Assembly: GCF_900096895.1 (NCBI RefSeq)
Contig: NZ_FMYO01000012.1
Coordinates: 1 to 64,000 of the forward strand
Direction: 5' to 3'
From: Acinetobacter kookii
GTDB taxonomy: Bacteria; Pseudomonadota; Gammaproteobacteria; Pseudomonadales; Moraxellaceae
DNA: 64,000 bases
Part shown: positions 7,393-17,099 of the stretch, in pieces
Numbering within the stretch: the stretch's first letter is position 1
Layout of the letters: each line of letters starts with the position of its first letter
The notes under the pieces: generated by a model
The model's input: the letters and a program-made list of their open reading frames with translations, nothing else
What the model was told of the DNA's origin: nothing
Database searches by the model: none
Made by a program: the position numbers and the translations under genes

Positions 7393-7875
7393 TTACATAA
7401 TTTTAATGCCTTGCTGACCCGCAGGCGTTACTTTAAAGATTTCCACTTCAAAAGTAATATCCTTACCGGCAAGCGGGTGGTTAAAGTCAATTTCGGTAAT
7501 GTCTTCACCGACCGATTTCACCACACCAAACAGGCTTTGCTTGGCTTTATCTTCAAACTCAATCATATGACCCACAACAGGTGTCTGTTCGAATTTAACC
7601 GTGTCAAACTTTTGTACGTTTTCAGGATTCCATGGACCAAAAGCCTCTTCAGGAGGAAGACTCACGGTACGACGGTCCCCGGCACGTAGACCAAACAGGG
7701 CTTTTTCGAAGCCCGGCAACAAACTGCCATCACCCATTACCAGGCTGACAGGCGTTTCACGGCTGCGGGTGTTGTCAATTTCCACGCCATTTTCAATAGC
7801 GACCGAAAAATGCAGCTCAACTTTAGAGCCTGCTGCAATTCGGGTTTCTTCATTCGGATTAATAATTTCAGTCAT
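7393..7875 (-). CDS. fkpB: FKBP-type peptidyl-prolyl cis-trans isomerase, SlpA/FkpB type
   Basis: A 160-residue cytoplasmic prolyl isomerase. The FKBP domain includes VELHFSVAIENG, the LVMGDGSLLPGFEKALFGLR segment typical of SlpA-like members, and an inserted-in-flap region (EEAFGPWNPENVQ, HNPLAGKD-like DFNHPLAGKDITFEVE). I chose the ATG at 7873-7875; the frame stays open six codons further upstream, inside lspA. It overlaps the end of lspA by eight bases, so the two are translationally coupled, and fkpB-lspA-ileS is the conserved gammaproteobacterial order. Confidence 0.92.
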   Translation of the reverse strand: MTEIINPNEETRIAAGSKVELHFSVAIENGVEIDNTRSRETPVSLVMGDGSLLPGFEKALFGLRAGDRRTVSLPPEEAFGPWNPENVQKFDTVKFEQTPVVGHMIEFEDKAKQSLFGVVKSVGEDITEIDFNHPLAGKDITFEVEIFKVTPAGQQGIKIM

Positions 7876-8410
7876 TTTGTTGCGCTTCCGCACGTTGAAT
7901 ACGGTGTTTTTCCAGGAAAAACGTATCGATCAGGAGCAAGATCGTGCCTACGGTAATGGCACTATCGGCAATATTAAAAGCAGGAAAGTGGCTGTTGTTG
8001 TAATAAACGTGAATAAAATCGACCACATAACCCAAAGTTACACGGTCAATCAGGTTACCGATGGCGCCACCTAAAATCAGGGCAATCGCCATGGGTAAAA
8101 TCACGATCTTTTTTGGCATCCGCATCAGCCAAAATACAAAAATCACAGACACTAATGCTGCCAGTGAAGTAAAGAAATAACGTTGCCATCCACCGGCATC
8201 GGACAAGAAACTAAAGGCTGCGCCATAGTTATGTAGCAATGTCCAGTTTAAAAAGGGCAGTACAGGGACCGGATCTGCATAGTTCAGATGGGTCGTTGCA
8301 AACCATTTGGTCCATTGATCCAGAATAATCGCCACAATGGATAATCCGACCCACACAAGATTGTGCGGGTAGAATTGAAATAAGCCCTTTTTGTTTTGCG
8401 GATTAGGCAT
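7868..8410 (-). CDS. lspA: Lipoprotein signal peptidase II
   Basis: A 180-residue inner-membrane aspartyl protease that removes signal peptides from diacylglyceryl-prolipoproteins. Four membrane segments are evident. Family motifs: DQWTKWF (31-37), NYGAAFSF (61-68), GAIGNLIDR with catalytic Asp122, and FNIADSAI with catalytic Asp149. The ATG at 8408-8410 was chosen over an open extension of 23 codons because it gives the normal family length and overlaps the ileS stop by eight bases. It sits between ileS and fkpB in one operon. Its substrates in this window would include the sugar dehydrogenase, BamC and the sulfonate-binding lipoprotein. Confidence 0.96.
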   Translation of the reverse strand: MPNPQNKKGLFQFYPHNLVWVGLSIVAIILDQWTKWFATTHLNYADPVPVLPFLNWTLLHNYGAAFSFLSDAGGWQRYFFTSLAALVSVIFVFWLMRMPKKIVILPMAIALILGGAIGNLIDRVTLGYVVDFIHVYYNNSHFPAFNIADSAITVGTILLLIDTFFLEKHRIQRAEAQQND

Positions 8411-11249
8411 ACTTTCTCTCTTCGCCTTGACCTGTAGGAAGGTTAATAATACAACGAGAACAAAGACCTGGATGTTCATGATGTGTATTCACATCAGGCA
8501 AGACATGCCAGCAGCGTGCACATTTTTCACCATCGGCCGCTGAAACTTTCACACGTAAACCTTCCAGATCGCTTGCTTCGCCTTGTGCTTCATCAAAGGC
8601 ATTTACTGCCACTTGTGAAGTAATCAGGACAAAACGAAGTTCATCGTTTAACTGATCCAGTACCGCTTTCAATTCGGCATTGGCCCACAGTTCAACTTTG
8701 GCAGACAGGTTAGAACCAATCAGTTTGGCATTACGCGCTGCTTCAATTTGCTTGTTCACCGCAGACTTAACGCTAATTAAAGTCTGCCAGTCAGCTTCTG
8801 AAACCAGATTGGCAGTTGAAGCCACCGGAATGTCATACCACTCGGCAGTGAATACGTATTTCTCGCTTTGACCTGGAATTAAAGGCCAAGCTTCTTGTGC
8901 AGTAAAGCTCAAGATTGGCGCCATCCAGCGTACAAAGGCCTGGACCAGGTGATACAAGGCAGTTTGTGCAGAATGACGGGCTTGTGAATCCGCTTTGGTG
9001 GTGTATTGACGGTCTTTGATGATGTCGAGATAGAAACCACCCAGGTCGTTAATACAGAAGTTGGTCAGCGCGTTAGTGACGATATGGAAGTTCATATCTT
9101 CATAAGCTTGCTGAATGGTTTTTTGTACGTCGCTTGCGCGTTGCAGGATGTATTGATCCAAGGCAATCAATTGATCGACTGGTAAAGCATCAGTTGCTGG
9201 CTGGAAGCCGTTCAGGTTTGCCAGCAAGAAACGCAAGGTATTACGGATACGGCGGTAACCGTCCGAAGCACGGCTAAAGATTTCCTTACCCGCCGTCATT
9301 TCATAACGGTAATCTGCAGATGCAATCCAGAAGCGTAAGCCGTCTGCACCCATGTCTTTAATGATGTCTTGCGGGGTGATGATGTTACCCAACGATTTAG
9401 ACATCTTACGGCCTTTTTCATCGACCACGAAACCATGCGTCAACAAGCCTTTGTACGGTGCGCGTTCGTTAATCGCAATTGAAGTCAGCAATGACGACTG
9501 GAACCAGCCACGGTGCTGGTCTGAACCTTCCAGGTACAAATCCGCAGGGTCTTGCAGTTCTTCACGTTCACGAAGTACGGCGTAGTGGGTTGTACCCGAG
9601 TCGAACCATACGTCCAGCGTATCGCGTACCGCATTGTAGTGTTCAGCATCCGCACCAATAAAGTCGGCAGCATCGCGGTTGTACCAGCCATCAATGCCTT
9701 CCTGTTCTATCAGTTTTGCAACTTCTTCAATCAGTTCAGGTGTACGTGGGTGAAGCTCGTTGGTGTCTTTGTGTACAAAGAATGGAATTGGTACGCCCCA
9801 GGTACGTTGACGTGAGATACACCAGTCCGGACGGCCTTCAATCATCGCCTGAATACGGTTTTTACCCCAATCCGGCACAAAGCTGATTTCATTTTCAATC
9901 GCGTTCAATGCACCTTGACGTAAACCTTTGGCATCCATGCTGATGAACCATTGCGGTGTTGCACGGAAGATAATCGGGGTTTTATGGCGCCAGCAGTGTG
10001 GATAGCTGTGTTTGATTGGGTGATGTGCCCAAAGCTTATTGTTTTCTGCCAAAGTCGCAATAATTTGTGGATTGGCTTTGTAGATGTGTTCGCCTGCAAA
10101 GATTGGTGCAGTAGGTAAATATACGCCATTGCCACCAACAGGATTGTCAACTTTTAGGTTGTATTGTAGGCCAACTTTATAGTCGTCCACACCATGTCCA
10201 GGCGCGGTATGTACTGCACCTGTACCGCTTGTTGCGGTCACGTGTTCGCCTAAAATTACAGGCACTTGGCGTGCTTGAATCAGTGGATGTTGCAAGATCA
10301 GGTTTTCGAGTTTGTCACCTGTGAAGTCAGCCAATACTTCATAGCTGCTAAAGCCGTAGCGTTCAGTCGCTGACTGTACTAATTCTTTGGCTAAGATAAA
10401 GTTTTGTGGTGCTTTTTCATCGGCACGTGCTTTGACCAATTGATATTCAATTTCAGCATGCAGGGCAACCGCCTGGTTGGCAGGCAATGTCCAAGGTGTT
10501 GTGGTCCAGATTACGATGTCGGTGCGGTCAGTCACTTGCACGCCTAAACGTGCAGACAGGTCTGCCAAGTCAACCACGCTGAAACCGACATCAATCGCAT
10601 CCGATTTTTTATCTTCATATTCAACTTCAGCTTCTGCCAATGCCGAACCACAGTCCAGACACCAGTTCACCGGTTTTAAACCCGGTTCGATATGACCTGC
10701 TTTGGCAATGGCACCCAGAGAACGCACGATGTCGGCTTCTTGCTTGAAGTTCATGGTGAGATATGGATTGTCCCAGTCACCGAACACGCCCATACGCACG
10801 AAGTCTTTTTTCTGTAATTCAACCTGGGTGTAGGCATATTCACGGCAGTGCTTGCGGAAAGTTGCGGCATCGACTTTCACGCCGACCTTACCGACTTTTT
10901 CTTCAACTTTCAGTTCGATTGGCAGACCGTGACAGTCCCAACCCGGCACATAAGGGGCATCATAGCCATCCATCACGCGGCTTTTGATGATGATGTCTTT
11001 TAAAACCTTATTGACTGCGTGACCTAAATGGATTTGACCGTTGGCGTACGGAGGGCCGTCATGAAGCACATATTTTTTCTTGCCAATACGCGATGCACGA
11101 ATCTGCTGATAAATGTTGTCGGCATACCACTCTTCTAACCATTTTGCTTCACGTACTGCCAGATTTGCTTTCATTGCAAATTCAGTACCTGGGAGGTTTA
11201 GCGTGGCTTTATAATCCACTGCATTTTCAGGAGTTTGCTTATCGCTCAT
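8403..11249 (-). CDS. ileS: Isoleucyl-tRNA synthetase
   Basis: A 948-residue class I aminoacyl-tRNA synthetase charging tRNA-Ile. Visible are the HIGH-type motif HLGH (74-77) after GPPYANGQI, the editing (CP1) domain with WTTTPWTLPANQA, the KMSKS motif in DEKGRKMSKSLGN near residue 620, and a C-terminal zinc finger CARCWH...CSRC. Length is normal for the bacterial type. It is the first gene of the ileS-lspA-fkpB operon; ribF lies 63 bases upstream on the same strand and is probably co-transcribed, as in E. coli. Confidence 0.98.
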   Translation of the reverse strand: MSDKQTPENAVDYKATLNLPGTEFAMKANLAVREAKWLEEWYADNIYQQIRASRIGKKKYVLHDGPPYANGQIHLGHAVNKVLKDIIIKSRVMDGYDAPYVPGWDCHGLPIELKVEEKVGKVGVKVDAATFRKHCREYAYTQVELQKKDFVRMGVFGDWDNPYLTMNFKQEADIVRSLGAIAKAGHIEPGLKPVNWCLDCGSALAEAEVEYEDKKSDAIDVGFSVVDLADLSARLGVQVTDRTDIVIWTTTPWTLPANQAVALHAEIEYQLVKARADEKAPQNFILAKELVQSATERYGFSSYEVLADFTGDKLENLILQHPLIQARQVPVILGEHVTATSGTGAVHTAPGHGVDDYKVGLQYNLKVDNPVGGNGVYLPTAPIFAGEHIYKANPQIIATLAENNKLWAHHPIKHSYPHCWRHKTPIIFRATPQWFISMDAKGLRQGALNAIENEISFVPDWGKNRIQAMIEGRPDWCISRQRTWGVPIPFFVHKDTNELHPRTPELIEEVAKLIEQEGIDGWYNRDAADFIGADAEHYNAVRDTLDVWFDSGTTHYAVLREREELQDPADLYLEGSDQHRGWFQSSLLTSIAINERAPYKGLLTHGFVVDEKGRKMSKSLGNIITPQDIIKDMGADGLRFWIASADYRYEMTAGKEIFSRASDGYRRIRNTLRFLLANLNGFQPATDALPVDQLIALDQYILQRASDVQKTIQQAYEDMNFHIVTNALTNFCINDLGGFYLDIIKDRQYTTKADSQARHSAQTALYHLVQAFVRWMAPILSFTAQEAWPLIPGQSEKYVFTAEWYDIPVASTANLVSEADWQTLISVKSAVNKQIEAARNAKLIGSNLSAKVELWANAELKAVLDQLNDELRFVLITSQVAVNAFDEAQGEASDLEGLRVKVSAADGEKCARCWHVLPDVNTHHEHPGLCSRCIINLPTGQGEERKYA

Positions 11250-11312
11250 GCAAGTTGTCTTCCAATTTAATCAGCCTTGGGCTGACGCGTTTTACAATAA
11301 AAAATCTGGGAT

Positions 11313-12314
11313 TTAAAAGGGAAAATGGGGCGTGTTTTGTCGAAACTCAAGCAGTTTCTCAACATCGTCATCAATTCCGGCTTTTAATGCTTCAAGCGAA
11401 GGGTAGTCCTTTTCGCCATGTAAATAGTGCAAGAATGTCACCCGCATTAACAGGCCATACAGATTAGCAGAAACATCAGGAAAATGTACTTCTAATCGCC
11501 ATTCTGGATGGACTTGTTTGATGGCCGGTCGTGTGCCGACATGTCCGGCACCGAACAGGGCAGTAGGTTCATAGCCTGCAATGCCTGATTTTTCAGGATT
11601 GTCAGCCTTCACTTTATCTTTTAACGATAGGGTTTCACATACTACTTCGACGCCGTAAATCCCGTTTAGACAAGGTTTATGACGATTTAAAGCAACATTA
11701 ATGGTTGGAAAATCAAGGGTTCGTCCAATCTGGTCACCGTATTGTACCCGACCGGTAATGCTATAGGGACGGCCGAGTAATTTGGCAGCCAGGGCTAAAT
11801 CGCCTGCTTGCAGGGTCTGACGAATACGGGTCGAGCTGACACGTTCACCATCCAGTGCAACCGTGGTTAAGTTGGTGACCTGAAAACCATAGGCTCTTAA
11901 AAACTCACTATTGCCCTGACGGTTTTTGCCAAAGTGGAAGTCATCTCCCAATACCAGGCTGTGGGCATTCAGTTTGAGTTTTAACAGTTCAGCAAAGCTT
12001 TCCGCATTGAGACTGCGGAAATGGTTATCAAATTTTGCAACGGCAATGTAGTCCACGCCCAGTTCGGTCAGATATTCCACTTTTTCACGCAGTGAGGTGA
12101 TGCGTGGAGGAGCATCATAACCCTTAAAAAATTCCAGAGGTTGCGGCTCGAAAATCATCACCAGGGTTTTTAGATTTTCTGCGGCTGCCAGCTGTTTTAA
12201 CTGGCTAATCATCGCCTGATGGCCCAAATGTACACCGTCAAAATTACCAATGGTTACGGCCGTTTTTGGCAATTGAAAATTGGGCGCTAAAGCATTCAGG
12301 CGGAGCAGCTTCAT
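11313..12314 (-). CDS. ribF: Bifunctional riboflavin kinase / FAD synthetase
   Basis: A 333-residue enzyme converting riboflavin to FMN and FMN to FAD. The N-terminal nucleotidyltransferase domain has TIGNFDGVHLGHQAM and FEPQPLEFF; SSTRIRQTL ends it; the C-terminal kinase domain starts near YSITGRVQYGDQIGRTLDFPTIN (split here across its conserved PT motif). I take the Met before KLLRLNALAP as the start because it gives the usual length, but it lacks a clear Shine-Dalgarno; a Met at 12357-12359, with AAGCGTAAGA upstream, is a fair alternative adding 15 residues. It lies directly upstream of ileS. Confidence 0.93.
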   Translation of the reverse strand: MKLLRLNALAPNFQLPKTAVTIGNFDGVHLGHQAMISQLKQLAAAENLKTLVMIFEPQPLEFFKGYDAPPRITSLREKVEYLTELGVDYIAVAKFDNHFRSLNAESFAELLKLKLNAHSLVLGDDFHFGKNRQGNSEFLRAYGFQVTNLTTVALDGERVSSTRIRQTLQAGDLALAAKLLGRPYSITGRVQYGDQIGRTLDFPTINVALNRHKPCLNGIYGVEVVCETLSLKDKVKADNPEKSGIAGYEPTALFGAGHVGTRPAIKQVHPEWRLEVHFPDVSANLYGLLMRVTFLHYLHGEKDYPSLEALKAGIDDDVEKLLEFRQNTPHFPF

Positions 12315-12529
12315 GGGCGAATCAATAAGTGAAAAATTATCAGGGCTATATATTGCCATAATCTTACGCTTTCGTCTTGTTGTTGTGTTTTCATACAAAA
12401 AAATATTAAATTTCTTGCAAAAATAGGATGTGAAAAAAATCTGCATACAGCAGATTCATTGCATGGAATGGTTTTAAACTTGGTGATGCCAAGAAAAATA
12501 AATTCAAATATTCAAGTGAATGCGGGCTA

Positions 12530-12618
12530 TTAAATTTTTGCACGCTAGCATGCTCACGATTTTAAATTTGCACTTGCTGGGTAATTCTTTTCTAATGTGC
12601 ACAACTTTAAATTTGCAC
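12530..12618 (+). repeat. Three direct repeats of TTTAAATTTGCAC upstream of the nucleosidase gene
   Basis: TTAAATTTTTGCAC at about 12530-12543, TTTAAATTTGCAC at 12561-12573 and TTTAAATTTGCAC at 12606-12618. The last is 17 bases before the gene's ATG. A related GCAAATTTAAA (inverse orientation) lies at 13896-13906 just before the TetR gene. Spacing suggests regulator-binding sites rather than a chance AT-rich tract; the cognate protein is unknown. Confidence 0.5.
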
Positions 12619-12635
12619 GTTACGAAGGTTTTGCT

Positions 12636-13208
12636 ATGTCTGATCTGGCTTTAATTATGGCCTTGCCCAGTGAATCTAAAGGTCTGTTTGAGCAGGCAGG
12701 CATCGAAGTCCATTACAGCGGTATTGGCAAAGTCAATGCGGCCTTTAAAGCCTTTGAGGTGATTCACAAGACCGGTTGCAAGACCTTACTGAATTTGGGT
12801 ACGGCGGGAAGTTCACATTTTAATGCGCATGAACTGGTGGAAGTCACAACCTTTGTGCAACGGGATATGGATGTATCCCCGCTCGGTTTTGCAGTCGGGG
12901 TGACTCCTATGGATGAGGACCATCCGGCAGAAATTCATTTGCAGTCCTATTTTCAGTATTTGCCTCAAGGCATCTGTGGAACGGGGGACAGCTTTGAAAC
13001 AGGCCTGCCTAAAGTGCCATGCCATCTGGTCGATATGGAAGGCTATGCCATGGCCAAAGTGTGTAAAAAACTGGGGGTAAGATTTGTTTCAGTGAAATAT
13101 ATTACCGATGGGGCCAATGAAACTGCGCATCTGGATTGGGAAGAAAATTTATTGTTGGGTGCGCAAAAGCTATCAAAATTATATCAAACGATAAAAGAAG
13201 AACAGTGA
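12636..13208 (+). CDS. Nucleosidase of the purine phosphorylase / MTA-SAH nucleosidase superfamily
   Basis: A 190-residue cytosolic protein of the PNP_UDP fold. It has LIMALPSES at the N terminus, GIGKVNAAFKAFEVI, the LNLGTAGS loop, VDMEGYAMAKVCKKLGV matching the ribose-binding Met-Glu-Gly of MTA/SAH nucleosidases, and YITDGAN carrying the Asp of the catalytic S/T-D motif. It is about 40 residues shorter than E. coli Pfs/MtnN but the three key segments are retained. The ATG after ACGAAGG was chosen; an upstream GTG is in frame but sits in the repeat region. The substrate (methylthioadenosine, S-adenosylhomocysteine or a nucleoside) is not determined. Confidence 0.82.
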   Translation: MSDLALIMALPSESKGLFEQAGIEVHYSGIGKVNAAFKAFEVIHKTGCKTLLNLGTAGSSHFNAHELVEVTTFVQRDMDVSPLGFAVGVTPMDEDHPAEIHLQSYFQYLPQGICGTGDSFETGLPKVPCHLVDMEGYAMAKVCKKLGVRFVSVKYITDGANETAHLDWEENLLLGAQKLSKLYQTIKEEQ

Positions 13209-13222
13209 AAGTGGAAATTCGG

Positions 13223-13269
13223 CGACCATAGAAAACTATGGTCGTATGCCAAAACTATCGTTGACGATA
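13223..13269. other. Two hairpins between convergent genes
   Basis: CGACCATAG/CTATGGTCG at 13223-13244 (perfect 9-bp stem, AAAA loop) and TATCGT/ACGATA at 13256-13269. Neither has a clear T-run. They lie between the nucleosidase and the convergent TetR gene and may act as mRNA 3'-end structures. Confidence 0.5.
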
Positions 13270-13278
13270 ATTTAAGAG

Positions 13279-13893
13279 TTATGGACGGGGAATGACGCCA
13301 TATAACATCATGTGTACCGTATGGTGAATACAACGTTGTTGCATACTGCGATTGCGTAAGGTTTTGCCGGTGACCATTTCCATCTGGACAGCAAAATCGG
13401 CATAGTTCTGGGTCAATGCCCAAATATTCAAAATCAGCAGTTCAGGGTCAATTTCTTTGGCAATTTTCCCCTGTTCTTGCCATGTGCTAATCACTTTAGC
13501 CTTGCGCTTGAACAGTTTCTTTAAAGGACCTTTTAGAATTGGCAAAATATGCGGAGCACCTTGAATCACTTCCAATGCAAACAGACGGGATGCTTTCGGT
13601 TGAGTACGCGATACTTCAATTTTTTGCAATAAATAATTGGTGATGGCTTCTTCAGGCTCTAGCTCTGATTCCAGCATTTGCAGTGGCGCAAGCCATTTCT
13701 GTAGAACGGTAGTGAGCACTTCTACATATAACGCTTCTTTATTTTCATAATAATAGAAAATATTTGATTTATGCATTTCAGCAATTTGAGCAATCTCGTC
13801 TAAGCTTGCCCCATTAAAACCGTAAAGGGAAAATACATCGAGTGCAGCATTCAGCAATTGATGTCTTTTTTGTGTACTCTTTTTTTGTTCCAT
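13279..13893 (-). CDS. TetR family transcriptional regulator, RutR-like C-terminal domain
   Basis: A 204-residue repressor-type protein. Residues about 8-55 form the TetR helix-turn-helix (LLNAALDVFSLYGFNGASLD, then IAEMHKSNIFYYYENKEALY). The C-terminal part, with SRLFALEVIQGAPHI and NIWALTQNYADFAVQ, resembles the ligand domain of RutR/YcdC pyrimidine-responsive regulators. The start at MEQKK gives the usual length; the frame is open 23 codons upstream. A TTTAAATTTGC sequence immediately precedes the ATG and recurs upstream of the convergent nucleosidase, hinting at shared or auto-regulation. No rut genes are nearby, so the effector is unknown. Confidence 0.85.
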   Translation of the reverse strand: MEQKKSTQKRHQLLNAALDVFSLYGFNGASLDEIAQIAEMHKSNIFYYYENKEALYVEVLTTVLQKWLAPLQMLESELEPEEAITNYLLQKIEVSRTQPKASRLFALEVIQGAPHILPILKGPLKKLFKRKAKVISTWQEQGKIAKEIDPELLILNIWALTQNYADFAVQMEMVTGKTLRNRSMQQRCIHHTVHMMLYGVIPRP

Positions 13894-14272
13894 TGGCAAA
13901 TTTAAAAAATTAAAGGGGAAACATAAATTGTACGGCAAATCGTCAGATTTGTGCATAAGCAAAAGTTTTAATTTTATGAATAATGATGATTTATTTTGTA
14001 GATGAGCTATGAAATTACGATAAATTCAAAAAAGTAAAAAATTGAGGTAGAAAGATGGCTGTTTAGTACCCGATGCATATTCTCCAGTATTTCAGTCAGA
14101 TTACAAATTAAAATATTGAGGCCCGGTAGGTGGTGCAATATGTGAGGGGAAGAGCCATCATTAAATAAAATTAAAGAATCTGTTTATCTTGCCTTTACAT
14201 CATCTTGAGATCAGCGCCAATCAACTCCGGATTGATAAGCGCTTATTTTAAATCCTGATTCAAAAATAAAAA
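13894..14272. other. Intergenic region between TetR gene and ssuB
   Basis: The TetR promoter must lie here. AT-rich, no ORF with a ribosome-binding site. Near the ssuB end, AGCGC...GCGCT with internal CAATC/GATTG (14213-14242), and CCTGATT/AATCAGG (14254-14277) overlapping the ssuB stop codon, probably form the 3' end of the sulfonate operon mRNA. Confidence 0.5.
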
Positions 14273-15082
14273 TCAGGTCGCCAGTACGGCATTTAATACT
14301 TGTTGCTCGAGTTCATTAAAGGCGTAATCTTTTTGACGTGGTCGAGGCAAATCCACTTTAAACTGCTGGGCAATGTGTCCCTTATCTAACAGGATAATCC
14401 GGTCGGCCAGCTGCACGGCTTCGCTGACATCATGGGTTACCAGAATTGCGGTAAAACCCTGTTCGGTCCAGAGTTTTTCAATCAGGTTCTGCATGTCCAG
14501 ACGGGTGAGTGCATCCAGTGCTCCTAAGGGCTCATCCAGTAGCAAGATACGGGGTTTATGCGATAAGGCCCGGGCCAGTGCCGTACGCTGACGCTGCCCC
14601 CCTGAAAGCTGCGATGGCCACAAGCCCGCTTTGTCTTTCAAGCCGACTTTTTCTAGCAGGGCAGAAGCATTGTCTTGCTGGTGTTTAGGTAAACCCAGCT
14701 GTACATTCTGCTCAATACTCCGCCATGGCAACAGTCGCGGGTCCTGGAACATGACCCGAATGTCATCGCTGGTGATGCCTTCGCGAATATGACGCGCCGA
14801 TTTAAACTTGATTTCACCATAGCTCGGCTGTTCCAGATCGGCAATCAGACGCAGCAGGGTACTTTTACCGCAGCCACTGCGTCCGACAATGGCCAGGAAT
14901 TCACCTGGCTGAATGTGCAGATCCAGATCTTCCAGAACTTTGACTTCAGCATAGAATTTGTGCAGCTGTTCAATCAGAATTTCTGCACCGACTACAGCAT
15001 GAGGATTGATATCGGTAGGGTCAGGTTGTTGCGGTATTGGGCGTTCTTCAGATGCATGACGCCCGATGCTTAAATCAGTCAT
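14273..15082 (-). CDS. ssuB: Aliphatic sulfonate ABC transporter, ATP-binding protein
   Basis: A 269-residue ATPase energising sulfonate uptake. ABC motifs: Walker [10 protein letters not shown] near residue 67, Q-loop [13 protein letters not shown] typical of the nitrate/sulfonate/taurine subfamily, signature LSGGQRQR, Walker B ILLLDEP, and switch His in VTHD. A charged Pro-rich N-terminal extension of about 35 residues precedes the core. It is the last gene of the ssu operon, ten bases after ssuC. Confidence 0.93.
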   Translation of the reverse strand: MTDLSIGRHASEERPIPQQPDPTDINPHAVVGAEILIEQLHKFYAEVKVLEDLDLHIQPGEFLAIVGRSGCGKSTLLRLIADLEQPSYGEIKFKSARHIREGITSDDIRVMFQDPRLLPWRSIEQNVQLGLPKHQQDNASALLEKVGLKDKAGLWPSQLSGGQRQRTALARALSHKPRILLLDEPLGALDALTRLDMQNLIEKLWTEQGFTAILVTHDVSEAVQLADRIILLDKGHIAQQFKVDLPRPRQKDYAFNELEQQVLNAVLAT

Positions 15083-15092
15083 GTCTTATTCC

Positions 15093-15908
15093 TTATTTTT
15101 GATAGCCAGCATGCCAACGGAGCAGGTATTTTTCTAAAGTGACGGCCAGTACATCGGCCAGTTTACCCAGCAGGGCATACAGTAAAATGCCTACCAGGAC
15201 CACGTCCGTCTGTAAAAACTCACGTGCATTCATGGTCATGTAACCAATGCCGGATTGTGCAGAAATGGTTTCGGCCACGATCAGCAGCACCCAGACCAGA
15301 CCCAGTGCAAAGCGTAAACCGACCAGAATCGACGGCATCGCACCCGGTAAAATAATTTCTTTATACAACTGCCAGCGCGTTAAACCGTAACTTTTGCCCA
15401 TCTCGATCAGCTGCGGATCGACTGAACGAATGCCATGATAGGTATTGATATAAAGCGGAAAGAATACCCCGACAGCAACCAGAAACAGCTTGGCAGATTC
15501 ATCAATGCCGAACCATAAAATCACCAAAGGAATGAGTGCCAAAGCCGGGATATTACGGATCATCTGTAAGGTAGTATCCAGCAGGGTGGAGGCGGTTTTA
15601 GAAGAACCGTTCAGCAGGCCGAGTAATAAACCCAAACCGCCACCGACCAATAAACCGAGCAGGGCACGTCCAGCACTCACCTTTACGTGTTGCCAAAGTT
15701 CACCACTGACCAGCAGCTGCCAGAATGCAGCTACGACCGCCGTCGGTGCAGGTAGAATGCGGCTTTCCAACAGCCCGGTACTGGAGGCAATTTGCCAGAT
15801 GACAATCAGGGCAATCGGGAACAGCCAGGGCAGCAAACGCTGCCCAAAGGGTGTTCCACGTGAAACCTTGGGTTTGGCCAAGGCTCCCGCAGAAATGCTT
15901 TTGCTCAT
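15093..15908 (-). CDS. ssuC: Aliphatic sulfonate ABC transporter, permease
   Basis: A 271-residue inner-membrane permease with about six segments. The C-terminal BPD_transp_1 region carries the EAA-type coupling loop (GKSYGLTRWQLYKEIILPGA) that docks on SsuB, and LPWLFPIALIVIWQIAS forms the first segment. Its start codon shares one base with the ssuD stop (TAATG), so translation is coupled. Partner of SsuB below and the two binding proteins upstream. Confidence 0.94.
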   Translation of the reverse strand: MSKSISAGALAKPKVSRGTPFGQRLLPWLFPIALIVIWQIASSTGLLESRILPAPTAVVAAFWQLLVSGELWQHVKVSAGRALLGLLVGGGLGLLLGLLNGSSKTASTLLDTTLQMIRNIPALALIPLVILWFGIDESAKLFLVAVGVFFPLYINTYHGIRSVDPQLIEMGKSYGLTRWQLYKEIILPGAMPSILVGLRFALGLVWVLLIVAETISAQSGIGYMTMNAREFLQTDVVLVGILLYALLGKLADVLAVTLEKYLLRWHAGYQK

Positions 15909-17083
15909 TAAGCCGGCTCCTGATGTTTCACTTCCTTCTTGGCCTCATCTGCGACATAGTTATTTGCCACGATTTCGCCAAAAGGGCCAGTCAGGTTCGG
16001 TTGAGCCAGTTTTTTACGGGTTTCTAAAGGCAACAGCGGGAACACCAGTTCAGCAAAACGGATGGATTCTTCCAGATGCGGGTAGCCTGAGAAAATGAAG
16101 GTATCAATGCCTAAATCGGCATATTCCTGAATGCGTGCAGCCACAGTTTCAGGGTCACCGACCAGTGCCGTACCCGCACCGCCACGTACCAGGCCTACAC
16201 CTGCCCAAAGGTTTGGAGATACTTCAAGTTTAGTACGGTCACCGTTGTGCAGTTCAGCCATACGGCGTTGGCCGACGGAATCCATCTGCTTGAATTTTTG
16301 TTGTGCAGCTGCAATGGTTGCATCATCCACATATTGAATCAGCTCTTCAGCAGCAGCCCATGCCTGTGCATTGGTTTCACGCACAATCACGTGTAAACGG
16401 ATACCGTAACTTAAACTACGGCCTTTAGCCGCAGCTTTGGCTCTGACATTTTCAATTTTTTCTTTTACGGCTGCCGGTGGTTCGCCCCAAGTCAGGTAAG
16501 TATCGACCTGGTCGGTGGCCAATTCCACGGCGGCATCGGAAGAACCGCCAAACCAAAGCGGTGGATAAGGCTGCTGTACCGGTGGATAAAGCAGTTTTGC
16601 ATCATCGACACTTAAATGTTCACCGTGGAAAGTGAAACTTTCACCAGTATGTGAACGTTTTAAAATTTCACGCCAGATGGTGGTGTATTCAGCCGCAGTT
16701 TTATAGCGCGTCGCGTGATCTTCATACACGCCGTCACCTTTCAGCTCTTGCTCATCACCACCGGTGACCAGGTTCAGCCGAACGCGACCGCCAGACAAAC
16801 GGTCAAAGGTTGCTGCCATACGTGCAGCCAGTGCAGGCGTGGTCACGCCTGGACGTAATGCCACCAGAAATTTCAGGTTTTTGGTGGCATCGATCAGGCT
16901 GGCGGCGGTAATCCATGGATCTTCACATGAACGACCGGTTGGAATCAGTACGCCTTCATAACCCAGGTTATCTACCGCGACTGCAATCTGTTTCATATAA
17001 GCATGATCGACCTGACGGGCGCCTTTGCTTGTGCCTAAATAACGACTGTCACCATGCGTAGGAATAAACCAGAAAATTTTCAT
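15908..17083 (-). CDS. ssuD: FMNH2-dependent alkanesulfonate monooxygenase
   Basis: A 391-residue luciferase-like TIM-barrel enzyme that cleaves alkanesulfonates to aldehyde and sulfite with reduced FMN and oxygen. Visible family sequence: [60 protein letters not shown] and [23 protein letters not shown]. The Met at MKIFWF gives the family's N terminus; the frame continues 37 codons upstream into the ssuA end but that is not coding. It needs a flavin reductase; none is encoded in the operon. Located between ssuA and ssuC. Confidence 0.96.
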   Translation of the reverse strand: MKIFWFIPTHGDSRYLGTSKGARQVDHAYMKQIAVAVDNLGYEGVLIPTGRSCEDPWITAASLIDATKNLKFLVALRPGVTTPALAARMAATFDRLSGGRVRLNLVTGGDEQELKGDGVYEDHATRYKTAAEYTTIWREILKRSHTGESFTFHGEHLSVDDAKLLYPPVQQPYPPLWFGGSSDAAVELATDQVDTYLTWGEPPAAVKEKIENVRAKAAAKGRSLSYGIRLHVIVRETNAQAWAAAEELIQYVDDATIAAAQQKFKQMDSVGQRRMAELHNGDRTKLEVSPNLWAGVGLVRGGAGTALVGDPETVAARIQEYADLGIDTFIFSGYPHLEESIRFAELVFPLLPLETRKKLAQPNLTGPFGEIVANNYVADEAKKEVKHQEPA

Positions 17084-17099
17084 TGTATTGATCCTTAGA

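Noticed and set aside
8680..10987. Several plus-strand frames of 60-90 codons inside ileS
   Set aside because: They lie antisense to a complete, well-conserved ileS and show no domain or ribosome-binding site.
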